This document shows positions 25,569-33,361 of a stretch of 64,000 nt of DNA, piece after piece. Numbering within the stretch: position 1 is the stretch's first letter; the number at the start of each line of letters is the position of its first letter. The DNA is from Conexibacter sp. CPCC 206217 (GTDB taxonomy: Bacteria > Actinomycetota > Thermoleophilia > Solirubrobacterales > Solirubrobacteraceae): the NCBI RefSeq assembly GCF_030646165.1, contig NZ_JAUTDO010000001.1:620001-684000 (forward strand), given 5' to 3'. Under the pieces are notes generated by a model. That model did no database searches. It was not told the origin of the DNA and saw only the letters and a program-made list of their open reading frames with translations. The translations under genes were made by a program, and so were the position numbers.

Positions 25569-27158
25569 GTGCAATCTCCTTCTCACTGGTGGCGACGGGC
25601 GGCAGCGGGCGTAAGACTCAGCCGCGTGCCTTCTCTGCCCACGTTGTCGGCATGCATCGTCGCAGGTGCATTGCTTTCAAGTTCCGCTTCAGCCGCCGCC
25701 AGCCCCGTTCTCGTGATGGACGGACAGGGCAGAGTGCATCAGCGCACCGATCGCGCGCTGCCGCCGATCGGCAGCCCGCTGGCAGATCTGCCGACGCCGC
25801 GGCAGTTCAGAGCGGCCGCCGCGCGCGCCGCCAGCCCGGCCGCGCAGGCGCGGCTGGCGCGCAGCAGCACGCCCCAAGCCCGGCGCGCCGCCGCTCTCAC
25901 CGTCCGCGGCGAGCTGAAGAAGCTGCTGAGCCGCGGTCAGATCACGGACGCGCAGCACGACGAGTACCGCGCGATCTACGACGACGCGCTGCGGACCCGC
26001 AGCAGACTGTCCGGCAGCCGCGGCGACGCGCTGCAGGGCGTCATCAACAACACGAACTTCATGGCCTCGCGCGGCGACCTGACCGCCTCGCGGCTGCCGG
26101 CGATCTTCACGACGCTGAAGCGCAACCGCGAGTGGTGGACGACCGGCCGACTGCTGTCCTACGGCGAGCGGGTCGAGTTCAACGACAGCGAACTGGTGTG
26201 GCAGTACTACCCCGGCGAGGGGATCCAGCTGCAGGTGCTCGGCACGTTCGGCAAGGGCAACGGGCTGTGGATGTCCAGAGACGGCCGCAGACTCGGCGAG
26301 CTGCTCGACGAGATGACGTCGCTGGCGTCCACGCGCGGCGGCGCGCTCGCCTGGGAGTACTACTTCTACTTCGGCGGCGGCCGGCCGCCGTGGGCGAGCG
26401 CGATGGCGCAGGCGACCGGCCTGCAGGTCTACGCGCGCGCCGCCGAGCTGCTGAAGAAGCCCGCCTACCTCGCGACCGCGAAGAAGGGCGTGCAGCTGTT
26501 CAGCGTCAACGCGACGACGGGCGTCGGCGTCAAGACGAGCAGCGGGCGCCGCTTCCTGCTCTATTCCTTCGCCCCCAGCCAGCAGGTCATCAACGGCTTC
26601 GTGCAGACGCTCGTCGGGCTCAACGACTACTGGGAGATCTCCAGAGACGCCCGCGCACGCACGCTGTTCAAGGCCGGCGAGCGCCAGGCGCGGCTCGACC
26701 TCGCCGCGACCGACACGGGCGCCTGGTCGCTCTACCAGATCGGTGGTGCGGAGGCCGACCTCAACTACCAGACCGAGGTCACGACCTTCATCCACAACCT
26801 CTGCGACCGCTCCGAGATCGCCTTCTGGTGCCAGGCCGACAGACGCTTCAGCGGCTACCTGAAGGCGCCGCCCGAGCTGGAGCTGCTGACGACGCGCGTG
26901 CGCGCCGGCTCGACCGCGCTCGTGCGCTTCGAGGTCTCGAAGATGTCGAAGGTCGGCCTGACGATCCGCCGCGACGGCGCGACGGCGCTGGCGACCAGCG
27001 CGACCGTCTCCCGCGGCCCGCACGGTTACGCGTGGAAGGTGCCGTCGGCGCCCGGGACCTACGACCTCGTGTTGTCGGGCACCGACCTCGCCGGCAACTA
27101 CGGCACGACGAAGGCGACGATCACCGTCGTCGGCAGACCCGGCAGAGCGAGAGTCTGA
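25560..27158 (+). CDS. Exported D-glucuronyl C5-epimerase-domain protein
   Basis: 532 residues from ATG 25560; a shorter version from GTG 25626 is possible, because both keep the hydrophobic export segment (SACIVAGALLSSSASAAA). The central region (about 200-430) has the helical-barrel motifs of the glucuronyl C5-epimerase C-terminal domain: WQYYPGEGIQLQVLGTFGKG, LAWEYYFYFGGGRPPWASAM, and GAWSLYQIGG. The last 95 residues form an Ig/FlgD-like beta domain (SKVGLTIRRDGATALATSA, GTYDLVLSGTDLAGNYGTT). Characterised relatives epimerise uronic acids in heparan-type or alginate-like polysaccharides. The substrate here is unknown and the protein acts outside the membrane. Confidence 0.8.
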   Translation: MVHVQSPSHWWRRAAAGVRLSRVPSLPTLSACIVAGALLSSSASAAASPVLVMDGQGRVHQRTDRALPPIGSPLADLPTPRQFRAAAARAASPAAQARLARSSTPQARRAAALTVRGELKKLLSRGQITDAQHDEYRAIYDDALRTRSRLSGSRGDALQGVINNTNFMASRGDLTASRLPAIFTTLKRNREWWTTGRLLSYGERVEFNDSELVWQYYPGEGIQLQVLGTFGKGNGLWMSRDGRRLGELLDEMTSLASTRGGALAWEYYFYFGGGRPPWASAMAQATGLQVYARAAELLKKPAYLATAKKGVQLFSVNATTGVGVKTSSGRRFLLYSFAPSQQVINGFVQTLVGLNDYWEISRDARARTLFKAGERQARLDLAATDTGAWSLYQIGGAEADLNYQTEVTTFIHNLCDRSEIAFWCQADRRFSGYLKAPPELELLTTRVRAGSTALVRFEVSKMSKVGLTIRRDGATALATSATVSRGPHGYAWKVPSAPGTYDLVLSGTDLAGNYGTTKATITVVGRPGRARV

Positions 27159-27165
27159 TCCGCCG

Positions 27166-27206
27166 CACGCGCCGTGCCGCCCGTCCGCCGGACGGCACGG
27201 CGCGTG
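27166..27206 (+). terminator. Strong hairpin after the epimerase-like gene
   Basis: 13-bp perfect stem CACGCGCCGTGCC/GGCACGGCGCGTG enclosing a second small stem CGTCC/GGACG. It starts 8 bp after the stop. No T-run. Confidence 0.6.
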
Positions 27207-27226
27207 TGGCGAAACGCGCCCACGCG

Positions 27227-27232
27227 TACAAT
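27227..27232 (+). promoter_or_regulatory. -10 box of leaderless EVE-domain gene
   Basis: TACAAT, 7 nt (CGCGTTG) before the GTG at 27240. It supports GTG, not a downstream ATG, as the start codon. Confidence 0.6.
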
Positions 27233-27239
27233 CGCGTTG

Positions 27240-27743
27240 GTGGTCGACGAGACGCCCAAGACGTGGGTCCTGACGTGTTCTCCGGAGAACTACGCCGCGA
27301 CGCGGGCACACGCCCACGGCGTGATCGGCGTGAAGGAGCGCAACCGCAACCGCGCACTGCGGATCGCCGTCGGCGACCGCATCGTGCTCTACCTCACGCG
27401 CGTCTCGTCTTTCGCGGCGAGCATCGTCGTGACCGGCGAGCTGTTCGAGCAGCGCACGGTGCTGTGGCCGGGCCGGACGGGCCGTGCCGACATCTATCCG
27501 TGGCGCTTTGCGACGCGGCCGGAGATCGTCGTTCCCGAGCAGGAGTGGGTCCCGGCCGAGACGCTGGCGGACACGCTCGACCACGTCGCAAAGTGGCCGC
27601 GCGAGCACTGGACGCTCGCCTTTCAGGGGCAGCTGAGGACCGTCTCCGAGCACGACACGGGGGTCCTGTTGGCGCGCCTGCGGGCGGCAGCGGGCGCGCC
27701 CGCCGCCGCGGACGCGCGTCTGGGCGCCGGCATGCGCGCATGA
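27240..27743 (+). CDS. EVE-domain protein
   Basis: 167 residues beginning VVDETPKTWVLTCSPENYAATR. The PUA-like EVE fold is recognisable from the initial W-x-L-x-x-SPENY block, the RNRALRIAVGDRIVLYLTR strand-loop and the FAASIVVTGELFEQ strand; EVE domains bind modified bases in DNA or RNA. Archaeal-type family members start with the same SPEN motif. The GTG start is supported by the TACAAT box 7 nt before it, which makes the mRNA leaderless. A role in modified-nucleotide recognition is inferred from the fold only; no restriction enzyme is next to it. Confidence 0.82.
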   Translation: MVDETPKTWVLTCSPENYAATRAHAHGVIGVKERNRNRALRIAVGDRIVLYLTRVSSFAASIVVTGELFEQRTVLWPGRTGRADIYPWRFATRPEIVVPEQEWVPAETLADTLDHVAKWPREHWTLAFQGQLRTVSEHDTGVLLARLRAAAGAPAAADARLGAGMRA

Positions 27744-27759
27744 GCGGGGAGCGGACGCG

Positions 27760-28653
27760 GTGTTGACACGACTGAGCAGAGCGTGGCGCGGACTGGCGCC
27801 CGACGGGCGGATGGCGGCGGGCGCGGCGCTGCTGCTGTTCCTGACGATGTTCCTGCCGTGGTACCAGCTCAACGCGGTCGTCAACGACAGAACGGGCGGC
27901 AAGCTCGTCGGCGACAACATGAACGCGTTCGGCGTCTTCTCGTTCGTCGAAGCGGCCGTGCTGCTGGTCGCGATCGCGGTCCTGTTCCTGCTGTTCGCGC
28001 GCGCTGAGGGCCGCAGCTTCCACCTGCCGGGCGGCGACGGCACGATTGTCATGATCGCCGGCGGCTGGACGGCGCTGCTGCTGATCTGGCGCCTGTTCGA
28101 CAAGCCCGACGTCGACGGCAGCGGCGTCGGCAACGTCGGGATCCAGTGGGGGATCTTCTTCGCGCTCGGCGCCGCGGGGCTGCTGACCTACGCGGGCGCG
28201 CGGATGCGCGCCGCCCACAGGCCGGAGCCGGAGGGTCCCGCCGCCGAGACGAGTCCCGAGGAGCGCGCCGCGCGCCGGCGCCGTCCGCGGCCGGCGCCGG
28301 GCACCGAGCCGACGCGCCCGCTCGCGTCGGAGCGCGCCGTGTGGGAGGACGCCCCCGCGGATCCCCCGCCCGGGCCCCCGCGCGAGCGCATGCCCGAGCG
28401 CGCGCGGGAGCCCGACGACGCGCCCGAGAAGCGCGCGATCTGGGACGACGCGCCGTCCGATCCGCCGCCGGACTGGGAGGAGGCGCCGACGAAGCGCGTG
28501 CCCTCCTCAGACGCTCCAACGAAGCGAATCCCCTCCCCGCCACCACCTCCGCCCGTGGTGCGTAGACGTGCCCGTCCGCCGCTCGACGTCGACGAGGAGC
28601 CGCCGACGCAGCGGCTGCCGCAGCCCGAGCGGCTGTGGGACGACAACAGCTGA
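27760..28653 (+). CDS. Integral membrane protein with charged Pro-rich tail
   Basis: 297 residues from GTG 27760. It has four predicted TM segments: about 19-40 (MAAGAALLLFLTMFLPWYQ), 65-87 (FSFVEAAVLLVAIAVLFLLF), 98-113 and 125-147. A cytoplasmic tail of 150 residues follows, rich in Pro, Arg, Asp and Glu. The tail holds repeated short motifs AVWEDAP, AIWDDAP and RLWDDNS, and DAPTKR and EAPTKR, spaced irregularly. These repeats look like linear binding motifs. It begins 16 bp after the EVE gene and ends 1 bp from the convergent response-regulator gene. Family not recognised. Confidence 0.7.
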   Translation: MLTRLSRAWRGLAPDGRMAAGAALLLFLTMFLPWYQLNAVVNDRTGGKLVGDNMNAFGVFSFVEAAVLLVAIAVLFLLFARAEGRSFHLPGGDGTIVMIAGGWTALLLIWRLFDKPDVDGSGVGNVGIQWGIFFALGAAGLLTYAGARMRAAHRPEPEGPAAETSPEERAARRRRPRPAPGTEPTRPLASERAVWEDAPADPPPGPPRERMPERAREPDDAPEKRAIWDDAPSDPPPDWEEAPTKRVPSSDAPTKRIPSPPPPPPVVRRRARPPLDVDEEPPTQRLPQPERLWDDNS

Positions 28654-28654
28654 G

Positions 28655-29356
28655 TCAGTCGTCGCCGTCGAGCATCCGCCGCTCGACCGCCCAGCGGCTC
28701 AGCTCGTGGCGGTTGGACAGCTGCAGCTTGCGCAGCACCGCGGAGACGTGCGCCTCGACCGTCTTCGTCGAGATCCCCAGTCGCAGCGCCACCTCCTTGT
28801 ACATGTAGCCGCGCGCGATGTGGCGCAGGACCTCGCGCTCGCGCGCGGTCAGCTGGTCGAGGTCGTCGTCCTGCGCGGCCGGGTCGGCCGACACACCGGC
28901 GGGCGCCGTGCCGTGGGGCGCCGCCGTCTGCCCCGCGCCGAGCGAGAAGGCGTCGAGCACGAAGCCGGCCAGCCGCGGCGAGAAGACCGCGTCGCCGTCG
29001 GCGACCCGCTGGACCGCCTCGACCAGCTCGTCCGCGGAGATCGTCTTCGTCACGTAGCCGCGCGCGCCGGCGCGGATCACGGCGATCACGTCGTCGGGCG
29101 CGTCGGAGACCGACAGCGCGAGGAAGCGCACGCCCGGCTGCGCGGGCGCGGTCTGGCGGATCACCTCGACCCCGCCGCCGCCGGGCATGTGCACGTCGAG
29201 CAGCACGACGTCCGGCGTCAGCTCGGCGATCAGCGCGACCGCCTGCTCGACCCCGTCCGCCTCCCCCACGACCTCGACGCGATCCCCCAGCTCGGCCCGC
29301 ACGCCCGCGCGGAACAGCTGGTGGTCGTCGACGATCAGCACGCGCACACCGCTCAT
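28655..29356 (-). CDS. NarL/LuxR-type response regulator
   Basis: 233 residues. The receiver domain (about 4-120) has the acidic pocket DD at 10-11, phosphoacceptor Asp54 in VVLLDVHMPG, the Thr/Ser position ALSVSDAPDD and Lys in GYVTKTISADE. A 40-residue linker leads to a LuxR-type HTH (about 170-230: LTAREREVLRHIARGYMYKE, LGISTKTVEAHVSAVLRKL). It is the partner of the upstream kinase, whose stop overlaps this ATG (ATGA). It probably controls the PspC cluster; the palindrome at 32193-32206 is a candidate target. Confidence 0.92.
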   Translation of the reverse strand: MSGVRVLIVDDHQLFRAGVRAELGDRVEVVGEADGVEQAVALIAELTPDVVLLDVHMPGGGGVEVIRQTAPAQPGVRFLALSVSDAPDDVIAVIRAGARGYVTKTISADELVEAVQRVADGDAVFSPRLAGFVLDAFSLGAGQTAAPHGTAPAGVSADPAAQDDDLDQLTAREREVLRHIARGYMYKEVALRLGISTKTVEAHVSAVLRKLQLSNRHELSRWAVERRMLDGDD

Positions 29357-30609
29357 GTTCGCTCCTCGGGCGGTTCCACCGGCAGCTCCATCGTCAGCTC
29401 GATCTCCGTTCCCTCGCCCGGCGCCGCGTGCACGACCGCGCGGCCGCCGTGGCGCTCCATCCGGCCGACGATCGACTCGCGCACGCCGCGGCGGTCGGCT
29501 GGGATCGCGGCCGGGTCGAAGCCGACGCCGCGGTCGCGCACGTAGACCTCGACGCGGCCCGGCGAGACCTCGGCGTAGAGGTCGACCTTCGCGCTGCGGG
29601 CGAACTTCGCCGCGTTCGACATCGCCTCGCGCGCGGCCGAGACGAGCGCCGCGAGCCGCTCGTCGACGGGGCTGTCGCCGACCATCACGACCTCGATCGG
29701 GACGCCGTGCAACCGCTCGACCTCGCTCGCCGCCTCCTCCAGCGCCGCGGCGAGGCTCTCCCCCGCCGGCTTCGCCGGCCGGTCGCTGAGCCAGTGGCGC
29801 AGCTCGCGCTCCTGCTGGCGCGCGAGGCTGGCGACCTCGCGCGGATCCTCCGCGCGCTTCTGGATCAGCGCCAGCGTCTGCAGGACCGAGTCGTGCAGAT
29901 GGGCGGCGACCTCGGCGCGCTCCTGCGAGCGGATCCGCTCCGCGCGCTCGTCCGCCAGCGAACGGCCCATCCGCACCAGCCACGGGCCGAACACGAGCGC
30001 GACCGCGCCCGCCAGCACGACGACGCCGCCGATCGCGTTGCCGAGCGCCCGCAGCGCGCCGGTCGAGCTGAGCAGCACGAACGCGGCCAGCAGCACGAGC
30101 GCCGCGCCGAGCGCCGTGCGACGGCCGTCGGCGCCGCGCTCGCCGCGCATGCGGGCGCGCAGCCCGTCGAGCGGGTGGCGCAACTCGGCCGGCGTCCAGG
30201 CCGCGGCCTTGTCGGCCTGGCGCCAGATCAGCCCGACGCCGGCGGACGCGAGCAGCAGCGGCCAGACCAGCTCGTCGCCGAACCAGAAGCCGAACTGGCG
30301 CAGGATCAGCAGGCCCGCTGCGGTCAACAGCACGGCGCCGATCACCTCGCGCGTGAAGCCGCCACGATCGTTCCAGGCGCGCCGCTGCTCCGGCGGCTGC
30401 GTGTGGATCGCCGGCAGCAGCGCCCAGCCGAGTGCATAGACGACGACGCCGACCCCGCCGAAGATCGTCAGCAGCATGAAGACGACCTGCACGTACATCG
30501 TCTCGACGCCGAGGTGGCGGGCGATGCCGGCGCAGACGCCGGCCAGCGACGCCTCGTCCGGCAGCCGGCGCAACGGCGGCTTCGCCGCCGTGGCTTCGTC
30601 GCGCGACAT
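29353..30609 (-). CDS. PspC-domain-fused sensor histidine kinase (HisKA_3)
   Basis: 418 residues from ATG 30609. The N-terminal PspC domain (about 15-70) has PDEASLAGVCAGIARHLGV and one TM. Further hydrophobic segments lie at about 88-130 and 165-210. The dimerisation/phosphotransfer part has HLHDSVLQTLALIQ with His239 as phosphoacceptor, and the ATPase domain follows (REAMSNAAKFARSAKVDLY as N-box, RDRGVGFDP as G1 box). PspC domains sense or bind envelope-stress partners, so this kinase likely reports membrane stress to the coupled NarL regulator. GACAAT lies 8 nt before the start. Confidence 0.9.
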   Translation of the reverse strand: MSRDEATAAKPPLRRLPDEASLAGVCAGIARHLGVETMYVQVVFMLLTIFGGVGVVVYALGWALLPAIHTQPPEQRRAWNDRGGFTREVIGAVLLTAAGLLILRQFGFWFGDELVWPLLLASAGVGLIWRQADKAAAWTPAELRHPLDGLRARMRGERGADGRRTALGAALVLLAAFVLLSSTGALRALGNAIGGVVVLAGAVALVFGPWLVRMGRSLADERAERIRSQERAEVAAHLHDSVLQTLALIQKRAEDPREVASLARQQERELRHWLSDRPAKPAGESLAAALEEAASEVERLHGVPIEVVMVGDSPVDERLAALVSAAREAMSNAAKFARSAKVDLYAEVSPGRVEVYVRDRGVGFDPAAIPADRRGVRESIVGRMERHGGRAVVHAAPGEGTEIELTMELPVEPPEERT

Positions 30610-30623
30610 CGCGGTCGATTGTC

Positions 30624-30815
30624 TCAACGCCGCTGCCGGTCGCGCAGGCCGCTGGCGAGCAGGCCGGCGCCGGCGACCGCCAGCAGCACGGGGCCGATCG
30701 CGCCGGCGCTGAGGTCGAGCACGTCGAGCGAGTCCAGCAGCAGCCCGATCCCGATGAGGACCAGCCCGATCCCGACGACCAGGGACGGCAGGTGCAGCTC
30801 CCGTTCACGCCGCAT
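30624..30815 (-). CDS. Small membrane protein (63 aa)
   Basis: Two hydrophobic helices (LVVGIGLVLIGIGLLLDSLDV and IGPVLLAVAGAGLLASGL) following a charged N-terminus MRRERELHLP, and a basic end RDRQRR. The ATG at 30815 lies 1 nt after the stop of the PspC/LiaF-like gene, and the kinase follows after 14 bp, so it belongs to the operon. It resembles the DUF5668/LiaF N-terminal-type two-helix membrane units seen in such clusters, by pattern only. Confidence 0.7.
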   Translation of the reverse strand: MRRERELHLPSLVVGIGLVLIGIGLLLDSLDVLDLSAGAIGPVLLAVAGAGLLASGLRDRQRR

Positions 30816-30816
30816 C

Positions 30817-32148
30817 TCAGGCACCTTCGCAGGACGGCTGGGTGGTCGCAAAGCCGAGTTTGATGCAGCGGCGCCCACCCGTCGACCCGATCGTGCGGCT
30901 CGACCAGTTGAGGTCGTCGCCGCTGAGGTTGTTCTTCGCCGTCAGGGCGCCGACGCCGACGTGGGCGTCGATCTCCAACAGGCGGTCGCCCCTGCCGACG
31001 ACGATCGTGCGACGCACGTCGAGGCCGCCGTCGCCGCTGCCGTCGCGGCCGGAGCGCAGCGTCGTGTCGCCGTCCTCCATCCGCGCGTCGGCGCCGACGA
31101 TCTCCAGCAGCCCGACGTCGAGGTCCGCTCTCACGTGCGTGACGCCGCGTGCCAGCTCGATCCCGCGCAGGTCGAGCATCAGGTGCCCGATCCCCAGCTC
31201 GTAGCGGGCGCGCAGCATGTCGCCGTCGGTGACGCGGTACTCGCGCTCGCCGATCCCGCCGTTGAGCGAGACGCCGGCGGCCGCGGCGCCGCCGAGCACG
31301 ACCGCGAGCAGCAGCCCGACCGGGATCAGCCCGCGCGCGCCGCCGTAGAAGGCGCTGACGACGAGCGCGACGCCGGTCAGCACGATCGCGACCGCGACGA
31401 TCCCGCCCCAGCCGAGGTCGACCGCGTCGGTCGCGTCGAGCCCGATCGCGGCGGCCAGCAGCACGAGCACGCCGCCCGTCGCGAGCGCGGTGACGCCCGC
31501 CGAGCCCCGGCGGCGCGCCGCCTCCGGCGGCACGTCCGGCGCGGGGTCGGCGATCAGCGTCGGGTCCTCGGGGGCGTTCGCCCCGTCAGCGACGAAGGTC
31601 TCGGCATCGGGATCGACGGTCGCGCGCTCGGTCGACAGGCCGGCGGCACTCGCGCGCACCACGGACGTGCTCGGTCCGGCGGCGGGCTGAGTCGGGCGCG
31701 GCGGCGCGGCGGTCGCACCGCCAGACAGCGGCGCGTCCGTGTTGACATCCCCCCGCTCGCTCACGAACCAGACGACTGCTCCGCCAGCGACCAACAGCAG
31801 CAGCGGCCAGCCGCCGAACCACAGGCCGAGCGCCGACCACGCGGCGACGGCGGCGATCGCGAGCAGCGAGAACGCCGCGATCGCGGCGGCCTGCACGCTG
31901 CGGCGCTGGTCGGAGCGGCCCAGCAGCGGCCGCGCCTCACCCTGCTCGGGCACCAGCAGCCAGGCTGCCAGGTAAAGAAACGCGCCGAAGCCGCCGAAGG
32001 CCAGCAGCGCGACGGTCACGACGCGCACGATCGTCGCGTCGACGCTGAAGTAGCGGGCGACGCCGCCGCAGACGCCGGCGATCACCTTGTCGTCGCGGCT
32101 GCGCTCCAGGCGCCGCGGTCCTCTCTCGGTGCTGTCGGTCGTGGTCAT
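30817..32148 (-). CDS. PspC-domain protein with LiaF-like C-terminus
   Basis: 443 residues. The N-terminal PspC domain (about 14-70) reads RSRDDKVIAGVCGGVARYF then VRVVTVALLAFGGFGAFLYLAAWLLVP. Further TM segments follow, with a Pro/Ala/Thr-rich linker (about 135-215) and three more helices (about 218-300). The last 140 residues are a beta-rich domain (LGIGHLMLDLRGIELA, VRADLDVGLLEIVGADA, IDAHVGVGALTAKN) with the repeating G-x-G-x-L pattern of LiaF/toast-rack-type domains. First gene of the operon feeding the kinase and regulator; LiaF-type proteins inhibit their kinase in Firmicutes, so a similar role is inferred. Confidence 0.85.
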   Translation of the reverse strand: MTTTDSTERGPRRLERSRDDKVIAGVCGGVARYFSVDATIVRVVTVALLAFGGFGAFLYLAAWLLVPEQGEARPLLGRSDQRRSVQAAAIAAFSLLAIAAVAAWSALGLWFGGWPLLLLVAGGAVVWFVSERGDVNTDAPLSGGATAAPPRPTQPAAGPSTSVVRASAAGLSTERATVDPDAETFVADGANAPEDPTLIADPAPDVPPEAARRRGSAGVTALATGGVLVLLAAAIGLDATDAVDLGWGGIVAVAIVLTGVALVVSAFYGGARGLIPVGLLLAVVLGGAAAAGVSLNGGIGEREYRVTDGDMLRARYELGIGHLMLDLRGIELARGVTHVRADLDVGLLEIVGADARMEDGDTTLRSGRDGSGDGGLDVRRTIVVGRGDRLLEIDAHVGVGALTAKNNLSGDDLNWSSRTIGSTGGRRCIKLGFATTQPSCEGA

Positions 32149-32192
32149 GGCAGCAAGACTGCCGTTCGGCGTCGCCCGTGCCTATTGGGAAT

Positions 32193-32206
32193 GCTCCCTA
32201 GGGAGC
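32193..32206. promoter_or_regulatory. 14-bp perfect palindrome upstream of the PspC operon
   Basis: GCTCCCTAGGGAGC, about 45 bp upstream of the first PspC gene. Candidate binding site for the operon's own LuxR-type regulator, or a terminator for the 54-aa gene on the other side. Confidence 0.4.
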
Positions 32207-32221
32207 GACCCCGACGGGCCC

Positions 32222-32386
32222 TCAGTCAGGTTGCCCGAAACGCAGCAGCGGCAGCACCACGGCGACCGCGAAGATGATCGCGATCCCCGTTGCGATCAAG
32301 GTTCTGGACTTGATCACGTGGCCGAACGTCCCGACCACGAAGCCGAGCGCCATTCCGATCACGTAAGGGGCGAGCGCCGGGTCCAT
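32222..32386 (-). CDS. Small membrane protein (54 aa)
   Basis: MDPALAPYVIGMALGF begins the first hydrophobic helix and IATGIAIIFAVAVVLPLLRF the second, separated by GHVIKSRTL. Two-helix inner-membrane miniprotein, divergent from the MoxR gene and upstream of the PspC operon. No ribosome site is obvious. Coding nature is inferred from the clean two-helix pattern and position; function unknown. Confidence 0.55.
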   Translation of the reverse strand: MDPALAPYVIGMALGFVVGTFGHVIKSRTLIATGIAIIFAVAVVLPLLRFGQPD

Positions 32387-32436
32387 CGAGGCGGGGATCT
32401 TCCCAGGTGTCGGCGAGTCGCGTGCCGGCCAGCCCC

Positions 32437-32442
32437 TATCAT
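32437..32442 (+). promoter_or_regulatory. Candidate -10 box for moxR-vwa operon
   Basis: TATCAT, 10 nt before the ATG at 32453. Confidence 0.5.
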
Positions 32443-32452
32443 TCGCCGTCGC

Positions 32453-33361
32453 ATGCCGATCGAGCCCACATCGGTCGCGGAGGTCGCCGCGGGCCTGCGC
32501 GCCGCCGGCTACCTTCCCGGCGAGTCGACCGCACTCGTCGCCTACCTCGCCGCGAAGCTCGGCAAGCCGGTGCTGGTCGAGGGTCCCGCGGGCGTCGGCA
32601 AGACCGAGCTGGCGAAGGCGCTGTCGAAGTACCTGGGCCGCGAACTGGTGCGGCTGCAGTGCTACGAGGGCCTCGACGAGGCGAAGGCGCTGTACGAGTG
32701 GAACTACCGCAAGCAGCTGCTGCGGATCCAGGCGGAGGCGGCCGGCACCGGCTGGGAAGCGGTGCAGGACGACATCTTCGGCGAGGAGTTCCTGCTCGCC
32801 CGCCCGCTGATGACGGCGATCGCGTCGCCCGAGCCGGTCGTGCTGCTGATCGACGAGATCGACAAGACCGACCAAGAGTTCGAGGCGATGCTGCTCGAGC
32901 TGCTGTCCGACTTCCAGATCTCGATCCCCGAGCTGGGCCGCATCGACGCGCGCACGCAGCCGGTCGTGCTGCTGACGTCGAACAACTCGCGCGAGCTGAC
33001 CGAGGCGCTCAAGCGCCGCTGCCTCTACCTCTGGGTCGACTACCCCGACGCCGAGCACGAGCTCGAGATCGTGCGCCTGCACACGCCGGAGCTGAGTGAG
33101 ACGATCTCGCGCAAGCTCGTCGAGATCGTCCACGAGGTGCGCGCGCTGGACCTGAAGAAGCCGCCCTCGATCGCGGAGTCGATCGACTGGGCGCGCGCGC
33201 TGCTGCTGCTCGGCGCCGACGACCTCGACGCGAGAATCTTCCGCGAGACGATGAGCGTGATCGTCAAGCACCGCACCGACCTCGAGCTGGTCGCCGCGCG
33301 CGTCGGCGTGCGGCTCGAAGGAGCGCCCGATGGCGCCCTCGGATCCGCCCGCCGCGGCTGA
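32453..33361 (+). CDS. MoxR-family AAA+ ATPase
   Basis: 302 residues. Walker A GPAGVGKT (44-51), Walker B VVLLIDEIDKTD, sensor 1 VVLLTSNNSRELTEALKRRC, and the C-terminal lid with SIAESIDWARALLLL. MoxR ATPases act as chaperones that load metals or cofactors or remodel a VWA-bound substrate. The next gene, a CoxE-like VWA protein, overlaps by 32 bp, forming the standard MoxR/VWA pair. No CO-dehydrogenase or other client genes are adjacent, so the client is unknown. Confidence 0.9.
   Translation: MPIEPTSVAEVAAGLRAAGYLPGESTALVAYLAAKLGKPVLVEGPAGVGKTELAKALSKYLGRELVRLQCYEGLDEAKALYEWNYRKQLLRIQAEAAGTGWEAVQDDIFGEEFLLARPLMTAIASPEPVVLLIDEIDKTDQEFEAMLLELLSDFQISIPELGRIDARTQPVVLLTSNNSRELTEALKRRCLYLWVDYPDAEHELEIVRLHTPELSETISRKLVEIVHEVRALDLKKPPSIAESIDWARALLLLGADDLDARIFRETMSVIVKHRTDLELVAARVGVRLEGAPDGALGSARRG

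Noticed and set aside
28655-30808. Minus-strand 717-codon frame joining a large N-terminal region to the response regulator
   Set aside because: The N-terminal part overlaps the kinase gene out of frame and is low-complexity; the true regulator begins at ATG 29356, overlapping the kinase stop.
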